In this document: positions 12,717-25,930 of the stretch, piece after piece
Position numbering within the stretch: the first letter of the stretch is position 1
How the letters are laid out: each line of letters starts with the position of its first letter
Assembly (NCBI GenBank): GCA_022829145.1
Contig: CM040750.1
Span: 5,394,255 to 5,458,254 of the forward strand
Origin: Albula goreensis
Lineage: Eukaryota > Chordata > Actinopteri > Albuliformes > Albulidae
DNA length: 64,000 bases
Direction: 5' to 3'
Made by a program: the position numbers and the translations under genes
Notes under the pieces: model-generated
What the model saw: the letters and a program-made list of their open reading frames with translations, nothing else
Told to the model about the DNA's origin: nothing
The model's database searches: none

Positions 12717-15509
12717 ACAATGGTTCACTGTGTGCTCAGCTTTTTTCTAAATCAAAATGGTAGTTTCATATCAGTGTGATATTAGCGTTGCCTTGTCTGT
12801 AACCATCAGCGACTCCAACGTCGTCCTCACAGTGGGACTCCCAGTCTGAGTCAGTGAGCTGTGCTCTGTGACAGCGTTGTGTGTGATGTATCACAGCCCC
12901 CCATCCCACCTCCCAGCCCCGACCCCTCGTTGCTGGCCTACCCACTCATGCACAGTGAGTTGCTTTACGTTCAGAACAAGGGGGTGGAGGGTGGGGGGGA
13001 AAGGAGGGGGTGGGGAAAGAAGCAGTCACATTAGACCAATTTCGTCCATGCATTTCAAGCAATGAAGAGGAGCAGAAATTTGGACAAATGCTGTGCATGA
13101 AGCATTTAGTGACTGTTCTAGGAGTGTCTGATATGTTCATGAAATGCTGTTTCATGCACTGAATTGAACATCTTGGTTGCTGGTGAATCCGTGGTTTCAC
13201 TATTGTTTGGGGGTGCAGGTGGCGTAGCGGTGACTCAGAAGACACAACTGCTGATTCCAATTGTGGGTGACAAAAAGAAAATTATTTGAAAAAGATCCAG
13301 CGCTCTCATTGCTACATGATGCGCTGTGAGAAGTAGAGACAGGTATATGTCAGGATCGAAATCTCTCTCTCTGCCTTAAGCCCACAGATGCACTGAATGG
13401 GCGCTGAGGAGATGTGGGAAGTGTGAAGGCGTTTCTGAGACAACATGCTGAGAAGGCTCTCTTGAGGAAAAACAGAATCCCTGTCTGTCTCTATCACACC
13501 ATCCATCTCATCGTTCTTACTTTAATCTGTTCAATCGGTCTTAGTCTCTGCCTCCGCTAATGTGTGGTGAGCTCTCAGGTGCTTACAGGATGACATGATG
13601 GTGTGAGAACCTCACAGTCCAACAAGCCCAGAGATAATGTTGCTTCTGACATGAATGTTATTGTTTTTGATTTTCTATAACCCAGGAACACCCTCGGCAA
13701 GGGTAAAAAAAAAAAATAAAAATCCAAATTGTTCTGGTTTTTCTGGAGCTCTTGGTTGTGCAAAAACAAGGGCCAATCATGTAGCAGAGTTTGTGTAATG
13801 AGAACTGTGACACAGTTAAATTCTGTCATTGAGTCCTATGCAGTCCCAGTTAGATGTTAAATCAGGTTCAGACGCACTCCGACTCCATCAAACAGGTAAA
13901 AACTTCAGGATCCCTAAACTGCGTTTGTGTCTGCCGGGTTGCTGAGGCAGAGCTGTTTCCTCGGTAGACCACGGCAGCTTTGAGCGAAAAAAGGCTTTCA
14001 TTAGGAGCTCCTCTCTGACCTCCACGTGTCCCTGGTGCTGCTCACCTGGGCCTCGGGACAGCAGGAAAGGCGCGCTGTTCCGATGCGGGCCGACACTGAG
14101 ACACAGCTCGTCTCCCTCGTGGATGACAGCGCTATTAAAATTTACAGGCTTAGGTAAATTTGCTCAGGCAGTGCCGAGACAGAAGCTGCAAAGCGCCGTC
14201 TGGGACCTGTTATTTTGGACAGAGGATAGATGATGCCGCGTTCTTCCTCCAGAATGAAAATGAACTGCTATGATCCCTGTAGGTGGGACTGGTAAGAATT
14301 AAGCTTAGAGCAGATAGCATCAGATTCTAGCGTCTCTGTGTAAATAAATGGGTGGTAATGGCAGCACACCAAAAACATTGAGGGTTAAAGATGATGATGA
14401 GGAAGATGATTATAGTGAAGATTCCAATCACATCAGTTATTTGCCTTTTTTGGGCAGGGATTTTATGTTTTTTTTTTTTGGGGGATTTGAGTCCCGTGCA
14501 CAAAGCAATAAAGCAAATACACCACAGTGATTAATTCCCTTCCCTCACCCCAAGTGCAGTGTGAGAGACTTAACATATAGTTTCTTAAATATTAATCAGG
14601 ATAGCTGTCAAATTGTCCTGCTGGTAAAATGGGCCTCGTATAAGACTGAAAATTGCAAGGACTTAACACTTTGCCCCTTTCCCTTGCAAAGGCGCATTAG
14701 AAACGTCACTGCTCAGAGTTATTAGGTTAGATTCTTTGTGCTTTGCTTTCTTTATACTCCAGAAATCCAGGGATCAGTTGTCTCGGCAACAGCTTTGGCT
14801 ACTGTTCCTTCCTTGCAGTCGCCAGATTTGGGGTAAAAGTGCTGGGATATGCAAATAAGGTACGATAAGAATCTCAGCTGGCAGGACGCATTTCATCGTT
14901 CATGGGACAGAACTCAACATCTGTTGGTTAAATCTGACACAGAATGCACGGTGTGTGAATCCAGGACTTTTTGTTTTGTTTTTGTGTTTGAGATTACGGG
15001 TGATTAGGTTCTTTTTTTCCCCCACAGATCATGCTAAATCTTGTACGAGCCAAACCTCCTTTTTTATTTTAAATCCTGGTGCATGTCAGTGGATTACACA
15101 GTATCTGTATGTGGGAACCGGTGCCATGTTATTTATGAAAGGATCAAGCTTGTTTATCTCTTAACAATAGAATGAATTGGATTTTTGGTGTGGGATGGGG
15201 GGTGGTTTGAGGGTGTCGCTTTTCTTTCCTCTCTGGAATGCAGATTGTATGAAATGAAACCTCCCCCCCCCCCCACCACCCCCTCAATTTCCTCTGCTGG
15301 ATAGAGGAGAACCACTGGAATCCACCCATAACCTCTCACATGGCACATAGGATTGAACTAGTTTGGGAGAAACTAAGCCCTTTGGAAAATCCCTATGTGA
15401 ACACACGACAATGTTAATACCTTGCCTCAGCTAATAGCTGCCGTTAGCTTTTGCTCGCTCTGTAGCAGAAGCTTGTGAGACAGCTATGTTGGGGGCATAA
15501 TGCAGCCCA
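12717..15509. other. Gene-free desert
   Basis: No gene is supported. Around 13,210-13,260 a GGTGGCGTAGCGGT string resembles a tRNA A box, perhaps a SINE relic. The 14,100-14,250 stretch is less AT-biased and might be conserved noncoding DNA. A C-run of 13 lies near 15,262. Confidence 0.45.
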
Positions 15510-15825
15510 CAATGAACAGCCAAAGACCCAGTCACAGGACCCACCCGCACCACGAACAGCCAAACAACCAGTCACGGGACCCAGAGCTGCAGCATGAACA
15601 GTTAAACACCCAGTCACAGGACCCAGAGCTTCCCACCACGAACAGCCAAACACCCGGCCACAGGACCCAGAGCCGCCCACGACGAACAGCCAAACACCCA
15701 GTCGCAGGACCCAGAGCTGCACTCCAAACAGCCAAACACCCAGTCACAGGACACACCCGCACCACAAACAGTCAAGCACCCTGTCACATGATGCACCCAC
15801 ACCATGAACAGCCAAACACCTAGTA
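15510..15825 (+). repeat. Minisatellite, about 7.5 units of 40-44 bp
   Basis: Units carry the core GAACAGCCAAACACCCAGTC followed by ACAGGACCC and a variable CCGCACCAC or AGAGCTGC tail. Unit length varies between 40 and 44 bp. The array leaves overlapping open frames on both strands that share no known domain. Confidence 0.92.
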
Positions 15826-17326
15826 CTTTATGAAAAACTGCAAGTTCCTTCTGGACAAGAACATCTGCAAAATTCCTTAAATTTCATATTGAAAAAATGT
15901 TTAATGGTATAGATCTAATCTTGTCAGATCTGGAAATCTGACCCTGGGTGCATATTACAAAGTACAAAATATGTTTTACAGAATGTGTCTAATATATCAA
16001 TACATATTCATTTGATACTGATGACAGTATCATATTGTATACATGTAGGTCTCTACCAGCTAGTGACAGTGATATAATAACAGCTAGTCAATAAGTCACT
16101 CAGAAAATTCAAGCAATACATACCCTGTTGTTGAAAATATCTGGCCACTATGATTGTGCCTCGTCAAATATCTTCAGCTATGCCAAAGCATAAAGTATTT
16201 CATGATAATTGCAGACTGATTATTTGGTGTGTGTGTCAAGTGAAGAGTGAATAATTATTGGACAAAAGCACAATGGTGGCATCTGAATAAAAATTATGGT
16301 CTTGTCACTGAAAAACCCTTTTCAGTTTCCAGAAACTTCTGGAGGGGGGATGTCAGGCCTCAGCTCTTGTTCTGCGGTCTGAAACAATACTGCTGTCGAG
16401 AGACGTTTAATAAGTCCACCAGACACACGGAGCGAACAGCCGTAACACCAGCGACAAAAAATAATTAGATTCCACTGTATGGCTTTCGGTATCTAAATGA
16501 CCTGCCAGGCTTTACAACCTTCACCTTGTTATCATTGATTAAAGATGCCTGATTATCTGAAATAAGCTTAACATGAAATATTTAAGAATGGGCAAGTCAA
16601 ACCAATGAAGTCAAATGAGGATATATTTCACTAAAACCCTCAGGACATGAAGGTGTAGGACCACATGGCTGTGGAAGGAGTCCCGATAAGTGACACACTG
16701 TAGGCTACTAACTGGCATGTTAAAAAATGCAAATGTCAATCCCGTCTGTCTTTGACTACACAAATGATCTAGACATGCCTGCATGAGAGGGCTATTTGCA
16801 CCTGACACTGTGTCTGTTTTTATTCAAACCTGCCTGATCATGTGAAGATATTTCAGTTCATGTACACTCCTTGCCACTGTGTCACTTTGTCAGCCAGTTG
16901 CCTCCTTCCCTTCAAAGACCCATAACCCGGCTTTTTTAATTGCGCCATCTAATCATCCAACGTTTAATTGGCTTAAGAACACTCACCCTTATCTGAGGAG
17001 TGGGTCACGTTCTGGTTCAACATGGCTGCCACACACAACCCAGTCTTACAATGTTACACATTGATTATGCTTGAGGTCCATCCCCCACCACTGTAACACA
17101 AAAAGACAAACAACTGAGTGAAAGACTTGGTTAAAACAAAAATGTATTTTAAAAGCACAAACTTAGTGGCGCTCCTTCCATTCTTCCCTCTCCTTATCCA
17201 CTGCCACTTTTATGTTCTAGGAACACACCTGGTTCCAATCAGACACAGGTGTTGCCAATTTAACTGGTTACTATTAACAGATTAACTGTCCAACAATGGT
17301 ATTATTGTCAGGGAAAGGCCACTCCT
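15826..17326. other. Gene-free stretch
   Basis: No gene or repeat recognised. Confidence 0.5.
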
Positions 17327-18118
17327 TCACATACACTTTGAGATCACAAAATATAATGTGTAATATACATACACTCCATTACCATCATTCTTCATTATCC
17401 ATGCTATATAAACAGCACACAACAATGTCCAGGAGCATAGTAAGAATAAAGTTTTTTTAAAGCTCTTTATAAATTCAGTCAGGCTTGGCCAGTGTGATCC
17501 CACCACAAGAATAACCTGAAACACCATTAGCCACAGGAGCTCTTTGATGTCTGAAAACACCAGCAGCTTCCTTTCACAAAATACCACAATCCCTGCACCA
17601 ACTGGGCTGGACTGGACTCGATCTGACCCCTGCACGTGCCCAGCAAAAACAAACACACCCTGTTTTTTCACAACATCATCAAGACGGATGATTATCTCCA
17701 CGAGGAGTATGGCTCCTGATATAACGGAATCATATTGGTATCTCTTTTTGTCGTACAGGGTTTTCACAACAACAGATGATTGTTAGCCAGTTAATTCATT
17801 TGTTGCAATCCATTTGAGTTAGTGGCATTGTCTACATCGTCTCTGCAGTCATCCTGTGCAATTATTGTATTTGGACTAATGTCTTCAGATGTCTTCAGAA
17901 CATACCCTACAGATTCACTCCCTCTTGTATGGAGCAGTTCTGTCAGGTATTTTCTGTAAATATTTCTGTGCCAAACCTTGCTGCTGAAAACCTCTGTTTG
18001 GGGAGCCCTGTTAGGTTATTCAACTCTATCTACATTTTTAACCAGCAGGCTTTCTCCTTTGCTGCTTTGTGGTGCATCCTGTTCGACCTGTTCCAGTATT
18101 TGTGTTGGCCCCATGGCC
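17327..18118 (-). pseudogene. Interrupted ORF of unknown identity with hydrophobic segments
   Basis: Read leftwards, a frame opens after an acceptor-like TTCAATATCAG near 18,119 with MGPTQILEQVEQ. It meets a TAA, continues about 70 codons to another stop, and after an apparent frameshift near 17,785 continues as a 146-residue frame ending at 17,327. That last part contains VKTLYDKKRYQYDSVISG, a leucine-rich stretch LLWLMVFQVILVVG and a probable membrane segment LFLLCSWTLLCAVYIAW. One stop and one shift in 790 bp is more openness than expected by chance in AT-rich DNA. I do not recognise the family. It may be a decayed gene, transposon cargo or chance. Confidence 0.35.
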
Positions 18119-18204
18119 TGATATTGAAATCAGAATATATCAGTGCCAACAGAAAAAACAAAACCAACAAAGGCCAAAAAAATCTCTATGCCTCTTTTAG
18201 AGAC

Positions 18205-18390
18205 AGCCTGTACATGACTGGGATGCCTGAGGTTGGTGGCTCTAGCCACAGCAAGAACACCGCCATCATTGGGCCCCTCAGTAAGGCCCCCAACCTCACA
18301 TTGCTCTCATGTGGGGGATTGGCCCTTGCCCAGCATAATCGACTGTAAGCCACCTTGGATAAAAACATCAGTTAAATAAATATAATATAC
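18205..18390 (+). mobile_element. tRNA-derived SINE (family A), 5'-truncated
   Basis: From TACATGACTGGG through GAGGTTGGTGG, GCCACAGCAAGAACACC and GGGGGATTGGCCCTTG to the tail GTAAGCCACCTTGGATAAAA it matches the copy at 62,193-62,415 read on the opposite strand. The tail resembles the widespread teleost GTCGCTTTGGATAAA 3' end shared by SINEs and their partner LINEs. The head with Pol III boxes is missing or decayed. Confidence 0.8.
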
Positions 18391-20639
18391 CTTGTAACCA
18401 AATAATGGCCAAGAACAGCTTTTACCAGAGACAAACAATCCCCTTGACCAGCACAGTTATGCTCCTTCTGAAATGTTCCGATAAGCCTTTGGCTATGGTC
18501 CCATTGACCAGAGTCCCCGTTGTCTCTTCCCTTCCTCCGCATGCCGCAGTCCCCTGGATATCCACAGTCTCTTTCATCTTTGCTCCAAGGCCCATTCACA
18601 AAGCTTGTTTTGCTGCTGTTTCATTTTGTATGACATGAGGGTTTTAAAACCACCTAAGAGGGCTTTTGTTTTCCCTCCAACCTGTAGTAAAGCGGTAGCT
18701 GTCACACATGAAGGTGATTGTAGAAAAGGATCCTTGTCCATGGGGGGGTTGTGGAGGTGGGCCGTGGTGCATGCTGGGTGGCTGGTTGATGGGGAGGGGG
18801 TCATGTTTCTCTGCTCAGTAAAACTTGTGGGAGTTTATCAAAGCTACATTTTCTCTGCTCCATTACCCGGAAAATAGCGCTGGCTGTGACGTCCAGAAAC
18901 AGCCATGCTCGACGAGAAAAAAGCTCATAATTTACATGTGTCAGAAGTTTTTGAGATCTGCTGGAATTCAGCAGCACTGTTTATGTTTTCATACCCTGTG
19001 ACTGTCCTTGTAAGTTGTTTCCATCACTTGTCACTCAGCCTCAGTTGTGTGTTTGAATATTCCTATCAAGTGTGTCTCTTTTCCAGTACTGCAATATGCA
19101 GCAGTGTCTGTAAATGCTAACCAAACTTAAGAAACCAAAAACCTTGTCAAAGACAGAGGATTATCTCAAAGGACTTGTGTGGGGACTTGAATGATCCTTC
19201 AGTCCACACAGCACATACTCTGTTGAAAAAATGTGTGGCTTCAATTTCCCTGTTAATGTTTTCTTAAACATGGGGTGCTTTTTCTTGTCTTCTTTTCCTC
19301 CACTCTCCTCCTACCTCCTGTCTCCTACCCTGGAAGTATGTGGGGGAAAGGAGGGGAGGAAACGAGTGGAAGAGTGGAGATAACAAAGTGGAGGAGAGGA
19401 GGAAACAAACGATGAAATGAAAATTGGACCAGCTAATCCGATTCACCTGTCATCAAAGTTGACCAAAGCTATCGATGAAGTTATAACTTCGACAGATTCC
19501 AAGGATACCTAAGCCAATCAGAATATTCTGCAGGGTGGTCTTATAATTTGACTGGTCGTGAGCACAGTGTTGTCAGCCAGAAATCTGAAAAGACTTCCGC
19601 GGTAGGATATATTGATGTATCCTTCGTTTGGGGGAGACGAGGAGGTGAGTGAATGATGCTAAATCTCATCTCCTACCTATTTGGAACAGTGGAGGGAGGG
19701 AGGGAGGACACATAGATCAGTTTCTGGGGGCAGACGGAGATGAGGAGACAAGTGGAGGCGACGAGGAGATGAAATTTGAGTATTGGAACACACCCATGGG
19801 TTCACAGCCACATCCTATGCACTTGGAAGTATTTGACTGCTCTGCACATGCCCAGGACAACTTAGAGTGCATTCTTTCAGAGCTCAGTAAAATGTAAGAT
19901 GTAAAATCGATATTTGCAGCGAAGCTACATTGAGATCTGGTGAGTTCAGGTTCTGTGACAGTACAAGTATCAGTCAATGGATGATTTTGGTATGCAAACA
20001 CCACCATTGTATGTGCTGTATGTATGTTTTCATCTGAGAGCTGGGGGCATTAAAATAGTCCCTGGAAATAATAAGCAATATAATTATTGTTTATTGAAAT
20101 GCTGTAAGAAAAAATTTGAAGCTGCAGGTCAAACTTGAAACCAGCAAAAATACAAAATGAAATTGCAAACAATTCAGTGATATAGAAATACTTCCACATT
20201 CCATCCACCTCTGAAAATGTTCCTAATCATTACTGGCACCTCTTGGCCTTCATTCTGGTTCTTAGATGGAGGTAGTTTCCATTTTAGTCATAGTGATTGC
20301 ACAGGTTTCTGTCCTTAGTCGACAGTTTTTTTTAATGTACCAGCCTCCCTTTGGCCAGATCATTCAGAGACATAATTTAAATTTTCAGAGCCATGATGAT
20401 GACACACGGCTTCCACACAGCCTCCCTACCTGCCCCTCAAATTCCAACCTGTCTTCACAATAAAAAAGACTCAACTGCAATGAAGGAGAGATCCTGGCTC
20501 TGGCACCCAAGATCAGTGACATTGACGGCTGTTCCATCTTCCCTTCCTCTCAGGTGAGAAACCTGGGGCTGAATTTCACTGTAAATAATCTTTCCATTTT
20601 CCAGCCTATCTTCAGGTTAGAAATGGAAATTTGTCCACC
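18391..20639. other. Gene-free desert, possible inverted-repeat element at 19.26-19.80 kb
   Basis: No gene is supported. A stretch rich in CTCCTCC motifs at 19,290-19,330 faces GAGGAG motifs at 19,740-19,770. The right side, inverted, starts GGGTGTGTTCCAATACTC, reminiscent of the GTGTTCCAATCC ends at 801-2,426. The left end is too degraded to confirm. Confidence 0.3.
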
Positions 20640-20814
20640 ATCTTAGATAGTATATCCATCTATTTGCCTTAATACCATTAATACATATGGGCTTTGGAGT
20701 TACAGTATACCTACTTATTAGTCTTATAATCATTAATGCGTATGGGCTTTGGAGTTGAAGCCTGCCCACCTCCTCAGTCAGTATACTTACCCATTAGTCT
20801 TATAATCATTAATA
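20640..20814 (+). repeat. 55-bp repeat array, left part
   Basis: Units starting near 20,684 and 20,739 share ATGGGCTTTGGAGTT and then CCCACCT or similar plus AGTCTTATAATCATTAAT. The array stops at TAATA (20,810-20,814), where a LINE fragment has inserted, and picks up again after 21,436. The same family occurs inverted at 51,180-51,345. Confidence 0.85.
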
Positions 20815-21436
20815 GATAGATAGATAGATAGATGACTTTTTCAGCCTATCCGAAGGGAAATTAGGTTGAGAAGGTTAGATAAATGGAAAAAAAAAATAAT
20901 AAAAATAAATAAAATAATACAATATAAAATAAAATAAAAATAAAATAAAAATAGATAAATAAACTTGAGGTCGAGAGAATAAAAACAAAACAAGATATAA
21001 ACAAGATGTACACACCCATCATAGAATTAGATAGGATATATCCATGATATATAATATCAATGTGGCCTTAATATGTCCATAGTAAATTAATACATATGTT
21101 ATATGGCAGAAGGTGACAGGTAGAATTTCCAGATGTGTGATCATGGCTCTGACAGAGGTAGATGAGTTGTAAAGTCTGACGGGTAGGAATGATTAGTCTT
21201 ATAAGTCTGTTGCTGAAGCTGCTCTTTAGCTTGTCCAGTGTTTTGTGGAGGGGATGATGGGCTTTGGAGTTGAGGTGACCAGTTTAGAGCCAATGACAGA
21301 CTCTGCCTTCCTCAATTTGTTCAGTCTGTTGGCGTCCTTTGTCTTGATGCCCGCACCCCAGGACACCACAGCAAAGAAGATGGTCTTATAATAAAACATC
21401 TAGCATGCAGACAGGACCTGAGCTTAGGAAGTAAAG
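20815..21436 (-). mobile_element. Non-LTR retrotransposon (LINE) 3' fragment with target duplication
   Basis: The element reads leftwards and ends in (TATC)n at 20,815-20,832 after the teleost LINE tail motif CCCTTCGG near 20,855. Inner sequence (for example AGCTTGTCCAGTGTTTTGTG and CAGCAAAGAAGATGG) resembles the 3' coding and tail region of a common fish LINE. A-rich slippage DNA lies at 20,885-20,960. TAATA at 20,810-20,814 is repeated at 21,437-21,441, a 5-bp target-site duplication that restores the host repeat unit precisely. Confidence 0.75.
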
Positions 21437-21520
21437 TAATACATATGGGCTTTGGTGTTACAGTTGGCCCACGTCTTTAGACAGTCAGCTCACCTCCTCT
21501 GGTACTACTTCACTTGAGCT
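21437..21520 (+). repeat. 55-bp repeat array, right part
   Basis: TAATACATATGGGCTTTGG at 21,437 continues the unit cut at 20,814. The downstream flank (GACAGTCAGCTCACCTCCTC) matches the flank of the inverted copy near 51,200. Confidence 0.75.
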
Positions 21521-24500
21521 CTTGCCAATGTGAGGACGAGAGGAGGAGTTTAATGCTCTTAACTTTGTCCCATATGGACTTTTCACCCCGTCACAAAGGG
21601 CCACAGACTGGGGGTGAACACTGACAGGCAGTGTGAAGCAGCGGCTCCAACCTGCAAGCAGACTCCTCCTTAACAAATTATACCTTAAAACTGCGCGCTG
21701 TAAACCTCAATGCCACAGCCTTACGTTAAACTATGAGTCTGGAAAGTTCCTTCATAATACGATCCCACAAGGAAAATTACACCACCACGGTCTGCCTCTC
21801 ACAAATTACAGCAATGCATTTTCAGTATTGTCCTGTTTAGTATCAGGGTATTTACAAACCCACACACTTCTGGTGAGGCCAGCTATAATTACCTCTGCTT
21901 GAGAGACACTGATTCACCATTAGCATACGTTTCACTCTGGACAGGACGAAATGAAGGGAAACTGGTACATCTAATCCGTCGCTTTGAATGTGAGACTATT
22001 TTCAGTGACAGTGACTGACAGAGCCCTGCTGTTTCAGAGCTCAGGCTTAATTTGGTGTCATATTACTGTCACAGCAGTAAACAGAGGGAGACGGTTTGTG
22101 AAGGGGGTCATTGCCTTACACGCTCACACACACAACTTATCACTGGATGAAGCTGAAGGCTGCTTGACCATAAAGGTGCTCTCTCTCTCCTCTCCTGGCC
22201 TCTCATTGCTCTCATTCATCCTCATCCTTAATGCTATTATCCTCCCAAGTTGTCGGTGTTGAGTGCATCAGGCAGAGCACCTCTCAGCTTTAACGATTCG
22301 ATCAATCAGTTTTATTTTTATGTAGTTCCCACACACATTTGTTCTCGTCTGTTAGAAACTGGTTGAGCTACAGTGGGGTGAAATTAGCCCGTCACCAGCA
22401 CTGGTTTACAGCTGGGTGTTTGGGATGCTGTTTTCACATCTACTATATTAGCCATGGCCATAGCCAGGGTGCATTTGTCATCAGTGTTTTTTTATTATTA
22501 TTATTTTTAGCATTGCTAGTCTGGTTTCACACCAAATTCACACAATGCAAATTCAGCCAATGTTTGCCTGCATGATCCATTTTCAAAGCAGCAGCATCTT
22601 GCATGTTTTGTAACTGGAGACAAAATGTGTGCTCTTTGTTTCGGTAATCATTATTTAGCATCTCTGCCAAAATGTAGAATATAATTACAGACAAGGGACA
22701 AGGCTGGAGGTGAAGAATCATTGACCATAGTGTCACTGCTGTCATCAGGAAAATTCCTTTTGGTTGGAAAAAGGCTTCAACATCTATGAATTGAATGTAG
22801 AGGGTAAACATACTGGAGTTCAGAAAAAAGCCTCCAAATGAAGCAAGCTACCCAAGATGAATGAATTTAAAAGCCACCGAGGATGACCAAATGTGATAAT
22901 CAATGATCAAATTATGTTAACCAAACATTGGTACAGAATAACAATTAGTCGCATGTAACTGAAGAGCACCTCACTCAAAGGAACGATGCTGGACCATTCT
23001 TTTTTGCCTTTTTGGTTGCGAATGGGTAATCCTAGTATTGGCCAACATTAGGCCACATGGGTCATAGTTGCTGGGCACATCGGATATGTAGTGCATGACT
23101 CCACTGGAACAATTTTATTTTTATACCTTTAAAGTTAATATTCAATCTCTTACCATGTGAAATAATGGAGCCTGCACTTTTTGTTACGTCTCTGTACTTT
23201 TATTTGCTAAGCATGTTAACTGACATTCTCTCAAGCAAAGCCTGCTGATTTGTGTCTATTTGAACAATCAAATAAATTATCTGCACAAGCCCACAACTGA
23301 CAGTGACAGCTCTTGTAGCATGAATGTCTGCATTGGAATAAGCCAGCCATTTGTCAAGGTTTCTCTGTCTAACCAATGGAGTCATGGTCTGCTCAGGTTA
23401 GACAAAGTGCTGATAAGCCAGTCCTGTATATCTGTTTTATTTTCCCAGTCTGCAGTCAGTTTAGGCCTTGGGAAAGAACTGTGTGGACTCTTCCGCCAAC
23501 CAATGACTTAAGCACTTAAGGGCTATAGCAGACCTAAAGCCAGCATATACAATAGGCTTCCAGCCCTGCATTAGGCTGTCAGCAAAATGACAAGTGTGAA
23601 TGGGTTGAGTGGCCTGTTCTCACTGGCAGGTTTCTCCATTCTGCCAACTCAGAATGGACTGATAATTTAAACAGAGTTGAGTCCACCCATTTTGGAGTTC
23701 TGTTTTATCGCTGTTCAGCTATGCGAAGCAACTTCAAATCCTAACCTTCAACAAGGTGCCATCGATCACTGTATGGATGAATGTCAAAGGTCCCATTTGA
23801 TTAACAGCGCCCATTAGCGTCAGAGACAAATGCAGGGAGGCTCATGCAATGCTGCAGATGGGCCAGCAGGATAACACAGACGCCAGCGGGGCCCAGGCAT
23901 CAGCATACCCTTTCAGCAGCAGAACCCTGAGCTTTACGCTCTGTTGAGTTCAGCGCTCCTCAAAACGCGCCACATCAAAATAACACCCCGAGTCCCGGTT
24001 ACACGTTATTAGCTGGATGTTTCCAGAAATTCGATCCAAATATTCGGCGGGCCTGCTGAGATCCAGCGCGCTCAGTATATTTCATATATAATTGCATGTC
24101 TCGCCCCTTCATAAAAGGATTCAAGCATTTCAAGCTCGCTTGTGAGTGTAACAGTTAATGGCTTTTTATTATGTCTTCAGATTCATTCCTTGTAGCTTAG
24201 TTTTTATCCATGGGAAAAGACAATGACTACGAGGGGACATTGGGGCTGGGGGGAAGCGGGTAGGCGGAGCCGCAGGAAGCACTAATAACGTTACTTAAGG
24301 GCGGCTTGACTGGGCTTTGCACAGTAGTTCTAGGTTCTTCGTCACGGAGCACATCAATGGTGTCTAAGTGGGTCCCAAATGAGGCGGAGGACAAACTGTG
24401 TAGGAGCAGACAGCTGGGCCTCTGTTCAGGAGAGGATTAGGCAGGACCTGACACAGAGGGGATGAGTGTCACAGACAGAAGGAAAAGCTACTGATGGATT

Positions 24501-25848
24501 AAGGAGGCTGCCGACACTCATTAAGGCCTGTACTGGGCCATGGATCTCATGAATGAACAGCAGAGCGCTTTTTTTTTTACCCACAATTCAACACAAACAG
24601 GATGTACATGCAGTAACCACTTCAAAGAGGAGAAAAGTCTCTGCACGGCGCATAGTTTTTGAGCACGTCACCTTGCACATGATAATTAGGCCCATTGAGC
24701 CCCCTGGTAAACACAGCTTATGGTGCTTTACCCTGGAAAACGGGGTCAATAAATGCAAAATGCCATCAACGTGATTTTCATAATGTTTAATTTTACTTTG
24801 TAAAACCTGAAAAGCTGGTTTCTGAAGTTTGAGATCCTCAGCATGAACTCAGAGCCACACAGGACGTCAGCCTTATCAAGGGAGCTCCCACATTCCGCTT
24901 CAAAAGTTTTCATTGTTAGTTGCAGGGGAGTTTTTTTTTGTGTGTGGTGCCTCTAAGATGAAAGAGAAAATAGAAAGCAGATAAATGCTTTATAATGGCA
25001 GTGAAGCATAAAGATATCAGGATGTGAATGAAATAACTACAATGTTACTCAAGTTATTACCCAAGGGAGCGACAGTAACGCAATGAAGATGTTGCACAAA
25101 GCCACTGGAGGAAACTTACCATTGCATTCTGTAACCTCTGCAGCATTTTCGCTTTCAGCACTATTCAGGGTATGGCTTTAAATACACTCCCTTATCAGTG
25201 ACACCAACAGATACCCTGGACTGTGGTCACTGCTAATTAGCAGTTAATAAATAAACAGCCAGGTATGCTTCACTAAGGGTCCTATGTTTTTGTATAAACG
25301 TATTGGGCATACATTTTCACTGCAGAGTGAAAAGGCAGAATCTTACCTGCTACTAAAAGTTTAAAAGCTCTGACTCAGCCACTGAGGGGAGTCGAGTCCA
25401 GTTTGCTTTGATGAAATAAACCAGCTGCTTTAAAGCAGTTCCAGGACTAATTACAGGTGAATGTTTCCCCAAGCAGGTTATCTAACGTCAACAGAAAGTA
25501 TACAAAATAAAGCAGTATTCGATGCAAAATATATTAAGATTGCATATACTGTTTATATAATTAACTCTTCCTAAAACTGATAATATAGGCTGTGCAAGAT
25601 TAGCCAAAAAAACATTAATGTTTTTATTAAAAACGGGTTATCATAACTGTGTATTCAAATCCATTTGTTTAGGAAAAAAGATTCAATTTTCATGAATATT
25701 TCTTAAATAAAATATGTGTGTAAATTATTGACACCTTTTGTTGCAAAGATAATTGAATATTTAGTAAATTATTTTTTGGACAATTTCCAAGCCTGAAATG
25801 CAGTCTTAGATGGCTTGAGTGCATGATGTAGGAATTAGGAGTCAAGCA
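21521..25848. other. Gene-free desert with a candidate conserved noncoding block
   Basis: No gene is supported. The 23,780-24,200 stretch is locally GC-richer, repeat-free and non-coding, and is the best-looking candidate enhancer block here. That is only a composition-based impression. Confidence 0.3.
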
Positions 25849-25882
25849 TGATGATGACGATGATGATGATGATGATGATGAC

Positions 25883-25930
<48 letters not shown>
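25849..25930 (+). repeat. (GAT)n microsatellite
   Basis: About 27 GAT triplets with a few GAC variants. The poly-Ser and poly-Ile frames on the other strand are artefacts. Confidence 0.97.

Noticed and set aside
15444..15823. Overlapping ORFs on both strands as genes
   Set aside because: They all derive from the 40-44-bp minisatellite.
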